This document shows, in pieces, positions 48,852-56,065 of a DNA stretch of 60,381 nt. Source of the stretch: an uncultured Prochlorococcus sp. (GTDB lineage: Bacteria > Cyanobacteriota > Cyanobacteriia > PCC-6307 > Cyanobiaceae); the NCBI GenBank assembly GCA_902521995.1, contig CABYTO010000010.1, positions 1 through 60,381 of the forward strand. Direction: 5' to 3'. Under the pieces are notes generated by a model, which worked only from the letters and a program-made list of their open reading frames with translations, was not told the DNA's origin and did not search any database. Position 1 is the first letter of the stretch, and each line of letters begins with the position of its first letter. The translations under genes and the position numbers were made by a program.

Positions 48852-49079
48852 ATGCAATTACTCGGATTGATTCTTCTTCTAGCTAGTAGCTGGTATTTAT
48901 GGAAATTAACATCAAACTTTCTTGATGAACCAACAAAAAAAGAACTGACTAATAGTTTAAATAACCTCAAAAATAAATTCTCTGAGGGAAAACAAAATTT
49001 CTCTAAAGCGAAAATAAGTGAAGCTTGGGAAAAATACAAAGAAGAAGGTGGTGCCTTATCTAATAAAGAAAAAAGCTAG
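48852..49079 (+). CDS. Small anchored helical protein
   Basis: 75 aa. N-terminal membrane helix (MQLLGLILLLASSWYLWKL), then a charged amphipathic helix (KELTNSLNNLKNKFSEGKQN). Its stop TAG shares its last base with the GTG start of the next gene. Confidence 0.55.
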   Translation: MQLLGLILLLASSWYLWKLTSNFLDEPTKKELTNSLNNLKNKFSEGKQNFSKAKISEAWEKYKEEGGALSNKEKS

Positions 49080-49333
49080 TGGACTTTTTTATTATTACGA
49101 GTCTTACTAAAGATATTTCTAGTATTGATCTAATTGGTATTTTGTTTGGTCATTTAATTTTTGGTGTTGCATTGACACAGCTTTTAGATTGGACGTGGTT
49201 AAAGAACCTTATGAGTGAAGAAGATAAAACAAGGATGCTTAAAAGTTATACATGGAAAGACTTATTAGTAGATGGAGCAATTGTTACTGTAGTTCTAGGA
49301 ATAATCTTTTTAATAATTAGCATTTTTCTATAA
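49079..49333 (+). CDS. Two-helix membrane protein
   Basis: 84 aa from GTG (MDFFIITSLTKDISSIDLIG). Helices at about 16-36 and 64-83 flank a loop with KNLMSEEDKTRMLKSYTWKD. Overlaps the preceding stop by one base, so coupled translation is likely. No family recognised. Confidence 0.55.
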   Translation: MDFFIITSLTKDISSIDLIGILFGHLIFGVALTQLLDWTWLKNLMSEEDKTRMLKSYTWKDLLVDGAIVTVVLGIIFLIISIFL

Positions 49334-49423
49334 ATGAACTTAACTTACATCCTTTTAGTTTTTTTAATGATATCAATTGTGATTTTCACTCAAATAATCA
49401 ATTCCTCCGATAAATCAAAATAA
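49334..49423 (+). CDS. 29-aa membrane microprotein
   Basis: Begins MNLTYILLVFLMISIVIFTQ, ends IINSSDKSK. One membrane helix with a short polar tail. Its ATG follows the previous stop directly, and its TAA is followed directly by the ATG of the next gene. Confidence 0.5.
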   Translation: MNLTYILLVFLMISIVIFTQIINSSDKSK

Positions 49424-49525
49424 ATGAACGAAGTAGCTAGCAACTCCTCAACTGGGTGGTACTTAATCGCTTTGGTAAGCACTTTATCTTTTTTAGCTTT
49501 AATTTACTTCGGCCAAAAAAGATAG
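49424..49525 (+). CDS. 33-aa membrane microprotein
   Basis: Begins MNEVASNSSTGWYLIALVST, ends LIYFGQKR. Polar N-terminus, one membrane helix, basic end. Last gene of the tightly packed run starting at 48339. Confidence 0.5.
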   Translation: MNEVASNSSTGWYLIALVSTLSFLALIYFGQKR

Positions 49526-49559
49526 CTTGAATTTTGAAAGATTATTTAAATTCATAAAA

Positions 49560-49592
49560 AAAGCTCTACAACTTCATGAGATGCAGAGCTTT
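49560..49592 (-). terminator. Rho-independent-type terminator for minus strand
   Basis: Stem AAAGCTCT (49560-49567) with AGAGCTTT (49585-49592), loop of 17 nt; on the minus strand it is followed by a T run (complement of the A tract at 49553-49560). It lies 24 bp downstream of the 40-codon micro-ORF at 49616-49738. Confidence 0.55.
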
Positions 49593-49615
49593 TAATTATT
49601 TATTAAGTAACTGAT

Positions 49616-49738
49616 TTATATAAATCTGTTGATTATAAAACCTTTTTTCTTAATCAAAGAAAAAGAGACCGATGAATGTGATGAAGATACTGAATTCACG
49701 GCCCCTTTGAAAACCGCATTTTTCGGTAGATACGACAA
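49616..49738 (-). CDS. Micro-ORF with extended Shine-Dalgarno site
   Basis: 40-codon frame from a TTG (MSYLPKNAVFKGAVNSVSSS, then HSSVSFSLIKKKGF). Seven bases upstream is GGAGG inside a 12-nt stretch (49742-49753) that on the mRNA strand is perfectly complementary to the conserved 3' end of 16S rRNA. A terminator hairpin follows. Other genes here have weak or no Shine-Dalgarno sites, so this one is exceptional. The peptide matches nothing known; the transcript could also act as an RNA. Confidence 0.45.
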   Translation of the reverse strand: MSYLPKNAVFKGAVNSVSSSHSSVSFSLIKKKGFIINRFI

Positions 49739-49870
49739 TGAATCACCTCCTTTACTAATGTTTTTCCTAAGTTAACTAAAAGAATGAAACAAGGAAAGAA
49801 ATTCGTTAAAAATTTAAAAGTTTTTTAACAAATTAACAATATAAATCTCTTAAAAATAAAAATATAGATA

Positions 49871-50536
49871 TTACCAAGGCAAAATTTCTCCGTTAGCATG
49901 CCAAAACGTACCCGAGTTATTTTTATTTAAAGAATCAATACGTTTTAAAAGGCCATTTGCTGATTCTTCAGGACTAATTCCATTTCTTGTAAAGCCAGTC
50001 ATTCTTGTCCTAACTAAACCAGGATGCAAAATAGCTACATAAATATCTTCTCTTGATAAGTCTATGGAAAGTGATTTTGCTGCCATTGACAAGGCGACCT
50101 TAGACATCCTGTAACCATAAGAACTTCCAGATGAATTATCTTCAATAGATCCCATTCTACTTGTGATAAAAGCAACTTTAGAAGATCTTTTTAAAAGGTG
50201 TTTAAGTGATTGGGTCATACATATTGGGCTCAATGCATTAACTTCAAATTGATGCAAAATGCTTTTCTTATCTAAGTTTTCGAAGGAATTAAATTCATAA
50301 ATTCCTGCATTATGAATTAAGCAATCTAAATTAACTCCAGATAGTTTTTCACACAAATTTGTTATCGATTCATCAGAAGAAATTTCTATATTCTCTTCGA
50401 TTCTCACTCCCAAATCTCGAAGCTCTTTTGAAGCTTTCCTACACGTTGCAATTACATTATCTCCCCGCTTATGAATTTGCTTACATAGTTCTAATCCGAT
50501 ACCCCTATTTGATCCTGTAATTAGATAAGTCGACAT
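49871..50536 (-). CDS. Short-chain dehydrogenase/reductase
   Basis: 221 aa classical SDR: TGSNRGIGLELC (cofactor-binding TGxxxGIG), HNAGIYEF (NAG), ITSRMGSIEDNSS with the catalytic Ser, and YGYRMSKVALSM with YxxxK. Closest in pattern to the Rossmann SDRs near the C-factor type (cell-signalling or carbonyl reductases). Substrate unknown. Confidence 0.88.
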   Translation of the reverse strand: MSTYLITGSNRGIGLELCKQIHKRGDNVIATCRKASKELRDLGVRIEENIEISSDESITNLCEKLSGVNLDCLIHNAGIYEFNSFENLDKKSILHQFEVNALSPICMTQSLKHLLKRSSKVAFITSRMGSIEDNSSGSSYGYRMSKVALSMAAKSLSIDLSREDIYVAILHPGLVRTRMTGFTRNGISPEESANGLLKRIDSLNKNNSGTFWHANGEILPW

Positions 50537-50710
50537 CTCTAAACTAAAAAATAAAAAATTAATCTAAATCCAAATATAAAAGAAAACTAACTAGAAAAAG
50601 AAAAAATTTATATAATTCCTTATTAGATTTTTTAAGGTTATGATGGATTATGAAATTTAAAAGATTTTAAAAAAGAAAGCAAAGATATTTTTATCATCAA
50701 AATTTAATGT

Positions 50711-50917
50711 ATGGAAATTTTCAATCAAGAATTTATACAAGAGATTATTAGGTTAACGTGGAGAAATCCTGCTTTCATGGCTGTAGCTATCGCGTTAGTT
50801 TGGCTTATCCCACAATTATTTATCAGGAAAATAATGGCAAAAAAATATGAAAGAAGAAAAATAGAAATTCAGAAAAATAAAATTCAGAAGCTTTACCCAA
50901 CTAATACTCCTAAATAA
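50711..50917 (+). CDS. Small single-helix membrane protein
   Basis: 68 aa. One membrane helix (about 20-38, FMAVAIALVWLIPQLFIRK) followed by a strongly basic amphipathic tail. ATG start. No family recognised. Confidence 0.6.
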   Translation: MEIFNQEFIQEIIRLTWRNPAFMAVAIALVWLIPQLFIRKIMAKKYERRKIEIQKNKIQKLYPTNTPK

Positions 50918-50979
50918 GATTTTTATTAATCGGATGAACTAATTAATCAAAAAAAATACTTTTTGCAACTAAGTAAAAT

Positions 50980-51171
50980 ATGACATACAAAATAATTAGA
51001 ATTGATGGGAAAGAAGACGAATTAACAGCTCAAAGTTTTGATAAGTATTCAGATGCTTACGATTTGTTAGAGGCACTATATGGAGATTTATGTTGTTCAG
51101 ATGCTGATTATGGAGACATAACCTATTACGATATTGTGGAAAATAATTTAAAAAATATTAATAGAGAATAA
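50980..51171 (+). CDS. Small acidic conserved hypothetical protein
   Basis: 63 aa, very acidic (MTYKIIRIDGKEDELTAQSF, then LYGDLCCSDADYGDITYYDI). A CC pair in a DxDYGD context is striking. The style matches small picocyanobacterial proteins. A start-less frame continues after its stop (51152-51370). Confidence 0.6.
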   Translation: MTYKIIRIDGKEDELTAQSFDKYSDAYDLLEALYGDLCCSDADYGDITYYDIVENNLKNINRE

Positions 51172-51370
51172 TAAATGGGCTCCCTCCCAAGAAGATAATT
51201 TAGGGGTAATAACTAGTGTATATGAATTCATTAAAGAAGAACTTTCAGAACTTCAAAAAAAAACTGGATGTCCCGATTCATTCATTTATGATTTTATTGG
51301 AAAAATTCAGAATGAATGGCATCCTGAATCTTGCCACTCCATAGTTAGAAATAAAAAAAGGAAAAATTAG
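51152..51370 (+). pseudogene. Coding-like fragment without a start codon
   Basis: A frame open for 72 codons after an in-frame TAA (51149-51151). The second half looks like protein (VYEFIKEELSELQKKTGCPD, then IYDFIGKIQNEWHPES) but there is no ATG, GTG or TTG before it. The first codons overlap the end of the previous gene in another frame. Candidate decayed gene, frameshifted gene, or rare-start gene. Confidence 0.38.
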
Positions 51371-51440
51371 AAAATATTAAATTTTCAACGCATATTTATA
51401 AAATTTCTCTAATATAATTTGAATTTAAAAATATTAAATC

Positions 51441-51527
51441 ATGCTTATTAGAATACTAGGAATCATACTTATCCTTGGTACGATTGCATATTATGGTTTA
51501 GTGTTAACTGGGCAAAGCAACCTTTAG
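51441..51527 (+). CDS. 28-aa membrane microprotein
   Basis: Begins MLIRILGIILILGTIAYYGL, ends VLTGQSNL. A single membrane helix with a short polar end. Sits 24 bp upstream of the Trp-rich gene. No family recognised. Confidence 0.45.
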   Translation: MLIRILGIILILGTIAYYGLVLTGQSNL

Positions 51528-51551
51528 TTTTTTAAGTTTCAAAAATTTCTC

Positions 51552-51764
51552 ATGAAATGGCCTCCTACTTTGTGTTGGACAGCACCAAAAACAATTAATG
51601 GTAATAGGCATTTTCAAGTTAAAGCTTATGGTGGGAAAAATGAAGATAGATGGGTTGATATTTTTCCTACCAAAAATAAGAAAGATATTAAAAGAATCTC
51701 ATGGGCAAAACTAAAATCAGAATGGACTACTGGATGGTTAAGGCTCCCAAAAGATAAAGATTAA
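51552..51764 (+). CDS. TIGR02450-type tryptophan-rich protein
   Basis: 70 aa. KWPPTLCWTAPKTINGNRHF, then DRWVDIFPTKNKKDIKRISW, then SEWTTGWLRLP: conserved Trp positions and the HFxVxxxGG motif fit the small Trp-rich family found mainly in cyanobacteria and marine bacteria. Function unknown. Confidence 0.75.
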   Translation: MKWPPTLCWTAPKTINGNRHFQVKAYGGKNEDRWVDIFPTKNKKDIKRISWAKLKSEWTTGWLRLPKDKD

Positions 51765-51863
51765 TTTGTCTATGTAAACAAATATTATTAACAAGAAAAC
51801 TGTAAAAAATAATACCTAACTCAAGAAAAATAACTTCTAAAATTTTTTAAATTGCTGTTTAAT

Positions 51864-52037
51864 ATGAAGTCAGAACCGAAGAAAAAACTCCCTAATAAAA
51901 AAGTTATAAGTTCAGCAAAATTTGAGGCTAAAGAACAATTCACAAAATCTGCATTAGAAAATTTAAAAACAGAAAATGAAAGACTTTTTAATTCACTCAA
52001 AAAATCTGGGGAGATTAAAGAATCAAAAAGAAAATAG
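51864..52037 (+). CDS. Small Lys-rich hypothetical protein
   Basis: 57 aa from the ATG at 51864 (MKSEPKKKLPNKKVISSAKF); a TTG 12 bp upstream would add four residues. Helical and basic, probably cytoplasmic. No family recognised. Confidence 0.5.
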   Translation: MKSEPKKKLPNKKVISSAKFEAKEQFTKSALENLKTENERLFNSLKKSGEIKESKRK

Positions 52038-52088
52038 ACTTACAGTGTTTAAAAAATTTTATTATTATAGAAATTTATAGATTGAGAA

Positions 52089-52208
52089 ATGATTGAAAAA
52101 ATCTCTCTAGCAAATTCTCACCTACCTCAACTTATTGGATTTGTTCTAATGTCAATTGGATACACATTAGGCAATAAATTCTACCTTCCTGAAATAAAAC
52201 AAAAATAA
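52089..52208 (+). CDS. 39-aa hypothetical protein with membrane helix
   Basis: Begins MIEKISLANSHLPQLIGFVL, then MSIGYTLGNKFYLPEIKQK. The middle could form one membrane helix. Clean ATG and stop. No family recognised. Confidence 0.45.
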   Translation: MIEKISLANSHLPQLIGFVLMSIGYTLGNKFYLPEIKQK

Positions 52209-52561
52209 TAATTTCTAGATACTAAAAATATTTTTAAATAAATAACATTGAAAATATATTCCTTATAAAAATTTTTCAATATTTATCTGATTTATAGTAA
52301 TAACTTTAAAGTTAATTCTGTAATTCAATTAAGACTAGTCCTGGGATATTACTGACACATAAATGTAACAGTAAAGTACTTAAAAATGTGAAATCCAAAG
52401 AAAAAGTAAGAATTCATACTATTTTTTTTTAAATATGTTACATTCTTTAATAATTCAAGTTAAGGTTTCCTCTGTCAAAAAGCAGAAATGAGGAAATGTT
52501 TGATGTATACAAATGTCATTTACTCTTTGGCTTACTAATTGATCACACATGAAATCTAAAA
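52209..52561 (+). other. Gene-free region upstream of the Hli gene
   Basis: 353 bp with no protein-like frame. It contains a hairpin (TTTCCTC at 52466-52472 with GAGGAAA at 52490-52496) 66 bp before the Hli ATG and a smaller inverted repeat (TACTG at 52350-52354 with CAGTA at 52369-52373). Either may belong to the light-regulated Hli leader or to an unannotated small RNA. Confidence 0.4.
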
Positions 52562-52816
52562 ATGGATGCACTTACTAGTTTTATAGTTGTTATCATCGCA
52601 ATTACAATTCAATTTTCTTTATATGCCATCAAAAGGTTACAGGAACCTTTAGAACCAAATTATTTGATAGATCAAAATTCTAAAGAAAATAAAAACTACA
52701 TGGGTAAATTTTGGAAAAATGCCGAAATAACAAATGGGAGATTAGCTATGATTGGTTTTTTAGCTTTGATAGTAAACTACGGTTTTTTTGGGTGGATAAT
52801 ACCTGGTTTTATTTAA
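52562..52816 (+). CDS. High-light-inducible protein (Hli/SCP)
   Basis: 84-aa Hli: the chlorophyll-binding motif AEITNGRLAMIGFLALI lies in the C-terminal helix (about 58-80), followed by WIIPGFI. Hli proteins bind chlorophyll and carotenoid and protect PSII assembly and photosystems under excess light. An N-terminal hydrophobic helix (about 5-22) gives an extra membrane span not found in the shortest Hli types. Confidence 0.9.
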   Translation: MDALTSFIVVIIAITIQFSLYAIKRLQEPLEPNYLIDQNSKENKNYMGKFWKNAEITNGRLAMIGFLALIVNYGFFGWIIPGFI

Positions 52817-52914
52817 ACTATCAATACATTAAGGTCTTAAAGAAAAAAAAATCTCTCGTTCAAAACAAACTCTCCTTTTAAAAAAAAAATTTTTATTATA
52901 AGTAAAAAAAGCAA

Positions 52915-53112
52915 TTGAGTAATTCTGATTTTGATAAAAATGGATTGGATATCTATGGAATACATTGGCTTCAATATGCTGCTTTTGCTGTCTCTGGTTT
53001 TGCTATATTTACAACCTGGGCATTTTTTTATGATGAAAGATTTCACAACTTTGTAATGAATATTTTCAGGGTTATTAACTGCAGTGGGTTCAACTGTAAT
53101 GGAGCATTTTAA
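52915..53112 (+). CDS. Small membrane hypothetical protein
   Basis: 65 aa from a TTG start (MSNSDFDKNGLDIYGIHWLQ). One membrane helix (YAAFAVSGFAIFTTWAFFY) followed by DERFHNFVMNIF and two cysteines (NCSGFNCNG). Directly downstream of the Hli gene, so possibly co-expressed under high light. Confidence 0.55.
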   Translation: MSNSDFDKNGLDIYGIHWLQYAAFAVSGFAIFTTWAFFYDERFHNFVMNIFRVINCSGFNCNGAF

Positions 53113-53118
53113 AATTCT

Positions 53119-53301
53119 ATGGCTAATCCAGATCAAAAAACAATATTAATTGATAATGCTTTTGAGGAAATAAAAAACATTTGTATAAATCTTCAAAAAG
53201 ATACTGATGCTTCGAATTCAGAACTTAAAAGTTTACTAAAACTAATTATTAATGAATGGGAAGAAAAAGAAGAACAAAAAACTGGTTTTGGATTCAGGTA
53301 A
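53119..53301 (+). CDS. Small helical hypothetical protein
   Basis: 60 aa beginning MANPDQKTILIDNAFEEIKN. Amphipathic, acidic; begins 6 bp after the preceding gene. No family recognised. Confidence 0.52.
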   Translation: MANPDQKTILIDNAFEEIKNICINLQKDTDASNSELKSLLKLIINEWEEKEEQKTGFGFR

Positions 53302-53416
53302 AGTTAGCCATTATCTAATAGAGAGAATATGGCCTTAAATCATTTTAATATGAACAGATTTTTTACTTTTAAAATTAAATATTTATAATTTACATTTTTT
53401 AGAAAGAAATTAAAAA

Positions 53417-53446
53417 GGAATGAATCTCAAATAGAAGATTCATTCC
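53417..53446 (-). terminator. Strong terminator for minus strand
   Basis: Perfect 11-bp stem GGAATGAATCT (53417-53427) with AGATTCATTCC (53436-53446), 8-nt loop, followed on the minus strand by TTTTTAATTTC. It sits 20 bp downstream of the 15-codon micro-ORF. Confidence 0.75.
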
Positions 53447-53466
53447 AGATTTAGCATTAGTTTTAT

Positions 53467-53514
53467 CTAGATTTTAATTTTATAATTTAACTCCTCTGGT
53501 GGACTGTCAATCAT
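53467..53514 (-). CDS. 15-codon micro-ORF with perfect Shine-Dalgarno site
   Basis: ATG frame encoding MIDSPPEELNYKIKI. AGGAGG (53521-53526) lies 6 nt upstream, the ideal spacing. An 11-bp terminator follows 20 bp later. So a transcript of roughly 100-180 nt would carry little else. Either a translated micropeptide or a regulatory RNA; the strong ribosome site argues for translation. Confidence 0.55.
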   Translation of the reverse strand: MIDSPPEELNYKIKI

Positions 53515-53596
53515 TTGATCCCTCCTATTCAACAAGTTAAACCTACGCCTTACTTATTAAGAAAGTAAATCAGTAAAAATGCTGATTTATTATTTT

Positions 53597-53698
53597 CTAA
53601 AATGTTTGAATTAAAGATGCCAATTCTGGTGCATCTAATAAAAGTGCAAAAAATGTAAGCACAACTAATAAAAATATTGAAAAGTAGAATTGAATCAT
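53597..53698 (-). CDS. 33-aa membrane microprotein
   Basis: Begins MIQFYFSIFLLVVLTFFALL, ends LDAPELASLIQTF. One membrane helix followed by a short acidic-aliphatic end. Same strand and upstream of the micro-ORF; they may share a transcript. No known photosystem subunit matches. Confidence 0.5.
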   Translation of the reverse strand: MIQFYFSIFLLVVLTFFALLLDAPELASLIQTF

Positions 53699-53794
53699 GC
53701 TTTAAAATTACTTAAAAAGAATTTTTTAAGTTGTATAAAATAATGCTTTGTTTATATAAATATCTCTACCTAGAGAAGTTGAATTAGAGAATAA

Positions 53795-54028
53795 TTAAGA
53801 TGCTTCAGGGGAAAATATCGTCCTATTTTTTTTCCAATACTCACAGCCTTTAAGTAAATGATCACCCTGTGGTATGCGTTTTTTGTATTTTGGACAGATC
53901 AAGATAGTAGCAAAAGTTTCTGTAGTGCTGTAGCGAAAGTGATTGCAAGTAATACAAATCTTTGTTCGTTTTCGTTTTAGGGTAGATTCTTTTAGATATT
54001 CCCATTTTGACGGATTTACCATGATCAT
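53795..54028 (-). CDS. Small cysteine-rich hypothetical protein
   Basis: 77 aa. Cysteines arranged KICITCNHFRYS, then ILICPKYKKRIPQGDHLLKG and CEYWKKN suggest a zinc-ribbon. The first ATG is 2 bp after the upstream DUF1651 gene stop; a second ATG two codons on is equally possible. Function unknown. Confidence 0.55.
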   Translation of the reverse strand: MIMVNPSKWEYLKESTLKRKRTKICITCNHFRYSTTETFATILICPKYKKRIPQGDHLLKGCEYWKKNRTIFSPEAS

Positions 54029-54030
54029 GC

Positions 54031-54321
54031 TTACTGGAATTTATTAGTAACAATTTGCCAACCTCCTGAAATTAATTCATTCCATGTTTCACAAGCACAC
54101 TCAATAGAATGAAGTCTTGAATTTTTAATTTGGGCTGGTTCACCTAATTCATTTGCATAGAAAAGATGAGTATATACTTGTAATTTATTAGATACAGATT
54201 TCTTATAACTCTCAAAAAAAATTAATAAACCACTTTTTTTGTTAAACAACCAGCCAGTTGGGGGGTCAATAAGGCTGCCACGATAAAAATAAGTCCGAAC
54301 ATTAGCTACTCCTGAAGACAT
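54031..54321 (-). CDS. DUF1651 family protein (paralogue 1)
   Basis: 96 aa. It aligns along its length with the protein at 56467-56766 (shared GxANVxTxF, PxGWL, YANxLGEPxxIKxS, AxxxWxxLxxxGW). DUF1651 is a picocyanobacterial family of unknown function. Promoter TTGACG-N17-TATATT lies just upstream. Forms a two-gene unit with the cysteine-rich protein. Confidence 0.78.
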   Translation of the reverse strand: MSSGVANVRTYFYRGSLIDPPTGWLFNKKSGLLIFFESYKKSVSNKLQVYTHLFYANELGEPAQIKNSRLHSIECACETWNELISGGWQIVTNKFQ

Positions 54322-54344
54322 GAAGACAATACAGTTGTACTAAT

Positions 54345-54373
54345 AATATAAATGTACTACTCGTAGACGTCAA
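54345..54373 (-). promoter_or_regulatory. Promoter of DUF1651 paralogue 1
   Basis: Minus strand: TTGACG (54368-54373), 17-bp spacer, TATATT (54345-54350). The -10 is flanked by two direct copies of TGTACTA on the plus strand (54336-54342 and 54353-54359). The second DUF1651 gene has the same promoter and one exact copy of the repeat. Confidence 0.6.
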
Positions 54374-54441
54374 GTATTCCTCTAGTAATTATTTAAATAC
54401 TAAAATTACTTTCCAGAAATAATCAGCCGTAAACTTCTTAT

Positions 54442-54750
54442 TTGGTAATAGTGAATACAAGTAACTCCTTGAAAAGGAAAATATCATTTAAAGAGTATAT
54501 TCGGAAGAATTCAATGTATCGAAATCCCTTCTATTTAGGATGGAACAAAGGTTGGTCTTTTTTATTTTTTTTAGAGGGTGGCATTGCAAAAATTGAAGCA
54601 AAAGGTTTTGGTATTTCTATTACAACAAAAATTGAGAAAGGAGAATCACCCCTAGAATCTGCGGATAGATTAGTCTCGAAAGAGCAAAGGATTAGAAAAT
54701 CAAGATATTATTCTTGGGTTAAATCTATTAATGAAAAAACAATAAATTAA
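54442..54750 (+). CDS. Hypothetical protein
   Basis: 102 aa from TTG (a GTG three codons on is the alternative). Basic, with a hydrophobic WNKGWSFLFFLEGGIAKIEAK segment and a C-terminal SRYYSWVKSINEK. Possibly membrane-peripheral. No family recognised. Confidence 0.5.
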   Translation: MVIVNTSNSLKRKISFKEYIRKNSMYRNPFYLGWNKGWSFLFFLEGGIAKIEAKGFGISITTKIEKGESPLESADRLVSKEQRIRKSRYYSWVKSINEKTIN

Positions 54751-54819
54751 GCAATCCTTCAATTACTAAAGTAATTTGTTGACAATCAATTTAAAATAGA
54801 AATTAATTATTTATTTTTC

Positions 54820-55077
54820 GTGTCCAATAAATTTTATGAATGGTGGAAAAACCATAGAAAAGTTGTAACCTATGGAGCTTTTATCATCTTGTTTGGTTTT
54901 TATTTATCTCCTGTTATCAAAGAAGCGAAATACAAAAACCTATGTATTAAGTACTCTACTAAAGGAGCTTTAACTAAATTTAATAAGGACGATATAGGAG
55001 AAACTTTACTAGAGGAAACAGCTTTGAACATTGATGAACTAGCAAAGATTGAAGGTTATAAGAACTGTATTAATTAA
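54820..55077 (+). CDS. Small membrane protein, PVIKxAK family
   Basis: 85 aa from GTG (MSNKFYEWWKNHRKVVTYGA). One membrane helix (about 16-31) ends with FYLSPVIKEAKYKNLC, shared with the 148-aa protein at 27208-27654. The lumenal or periplasmic part ends NCIN. Function unknown. Confidence 0.58.
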   Translation: MSNKFYEWWKNHRKVVTYGAFIILFGFYLSPVIKEAKYKNLCIKYSTKGALTKFNKDDIGETLLEETALNIDELAKIEGYKNCIN

Positions 55078-55108
55078 AAATTTCGAAAAAAATACGCTGA
55101 GTTGTTAA

Positions 55109-55315
55109 ATGATTAAAGCCATATTTAAGCTTATTTTATTAATATTATTGATTGGATTTATATCAATAAGTCCAAAAACAAGATATTTGGCTGGTATAAC
55201 TCTAAAAGAAATTTCTTCATTTCTTTTATGGACTGTAAAATATGAAGATAGAGAAAAATTGATCATAGATAAACCAAGTTGGATACCTGGTCAAAAACTT
55301 AATCCATCATATTAA
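55109..55315 (+). CDS. Small membrane-anchored protein
   Basis: 68 aa. N-terminal helix (MIKAIFKLILLILLIGFISI), then SPKTRYLAGITLKEISSF and a conserved-looking end PSWIPGQKLNPSY. Its TAA is followed immediately by the ATG of the ligase-like gene, implying co-expression. Confidence 0.6.
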   Translation: MIKAIFKLILLILLIGFISISPKTRYLAGITLKEISSFLLWTVKYEDREKLIIDKPSWIPGQKLNPSY

Positions 55316-56065
55316 ATGAAGACTTATTTAGAAGAACGAATTGAATGGTATGACGATAATTATAGAAATGGTAATGCTTTAATCTCTGATAAGCAGTTCG
55401 ACCAACTTGAAAAAAATTTATTAAGAACAAACCCTAATTGTGATTACTTTAAAAAGAAAAATAAACTAGTTTTACCTTCATTAAAAAAGGATTCAATAGA
55501 TGAATTTTTGAAAGGATTATTAGCAGATACCAGATTATTAATTGAACCGAAAATTGATGGTTGTGCTGTTGCTTTGCAATATAGGGACGGCACCTTGGAG
55601 AAAGCAATTTCAAGAAAAGGGGCAGACGTTACTAGTAAACTTATTAAAGTCCAAGACATTCCCAATAATCTCCCTTTACGAGGAGTTCTACAAGTAAGAG
55701 GTGAATTATACGCACCCAACCAAAGTCCAAATATCTCCCAGAGAATCGCTTCTGGATTTCTAAGAGCTAAAGAAGGATTTTCTGAAAGCCTTAGCTTCTG
55801 CGCATTTCAAATACTTAATTCAACACTTAACCAATATGAGTCCAAAAAGAGTCTTTCAAAGCTTGGCTTCACGATCCCTCAGGATATTTCATGCAACTTT
55901 ACGAGCCAAGTTGAAGTATTCAGAAAGCAATGGCTAGAAGGGAAGCTTTTTAGTAAATATCCAACAGATGGAATAGTAGTAAAAATAAATTCTAGAAAAT
56001 TACAATTGATTAGAGAAAAATCAAATTTAGATTATCCTTATTGGCAAGTAGCAATAAAACGTTAA
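55316..56065 (+). CDS. Stand-alone NAD-type DNA ligase adenylation domain
   Basis: 249 aa, against about 670 for LigA. The NMN-binding domain Ia is present (EWYDDNY, ISDKQFDQLEKNL), then motif I EPKIDG with Lys79, VRGE at 127-130, DGIVVKI at 218-224 and a motif V-like WQVAIKR with Lys248. The OB, zinc, helix-hairpin-helix and BRCT parts are absent and the gene ends cleanly with a stop. LigA's usual RGDG loop is altered (SRKGADVT). It may self-adenylate without full nick sealing; function unknown. Confidence 0.75.
   Translation: MKTYLEERIEWYDDNYRNGNALISDKQFDQLEKNLLRTNPNCDYFKKKNKLVLPSLKKDSIDEFLKGLLADTRLLIEPKIDGCAVALQYRDGTLEKAISRKGADVTSKLIKVQDIPNNLPLRGVLQVRGELYAPNQSPNISQRIASGFLRAKEGFSESLSFCAFQILNSTLNQYESKKSLSKLGFTIPQDISCNFTSQVEVFRKQWLEGKLFSKYPTDGIVVKINSRKLQLIREKSNLDYPYWQVAIKR

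Noticed and set aside
52837..53136. Minus-strand frame opposite the small membrane gene after Hli
   Set aside because: It is a mirror of the plus-strand genes at 52915 and 53119, which have better composition and sensible spacing to the Hli gene.
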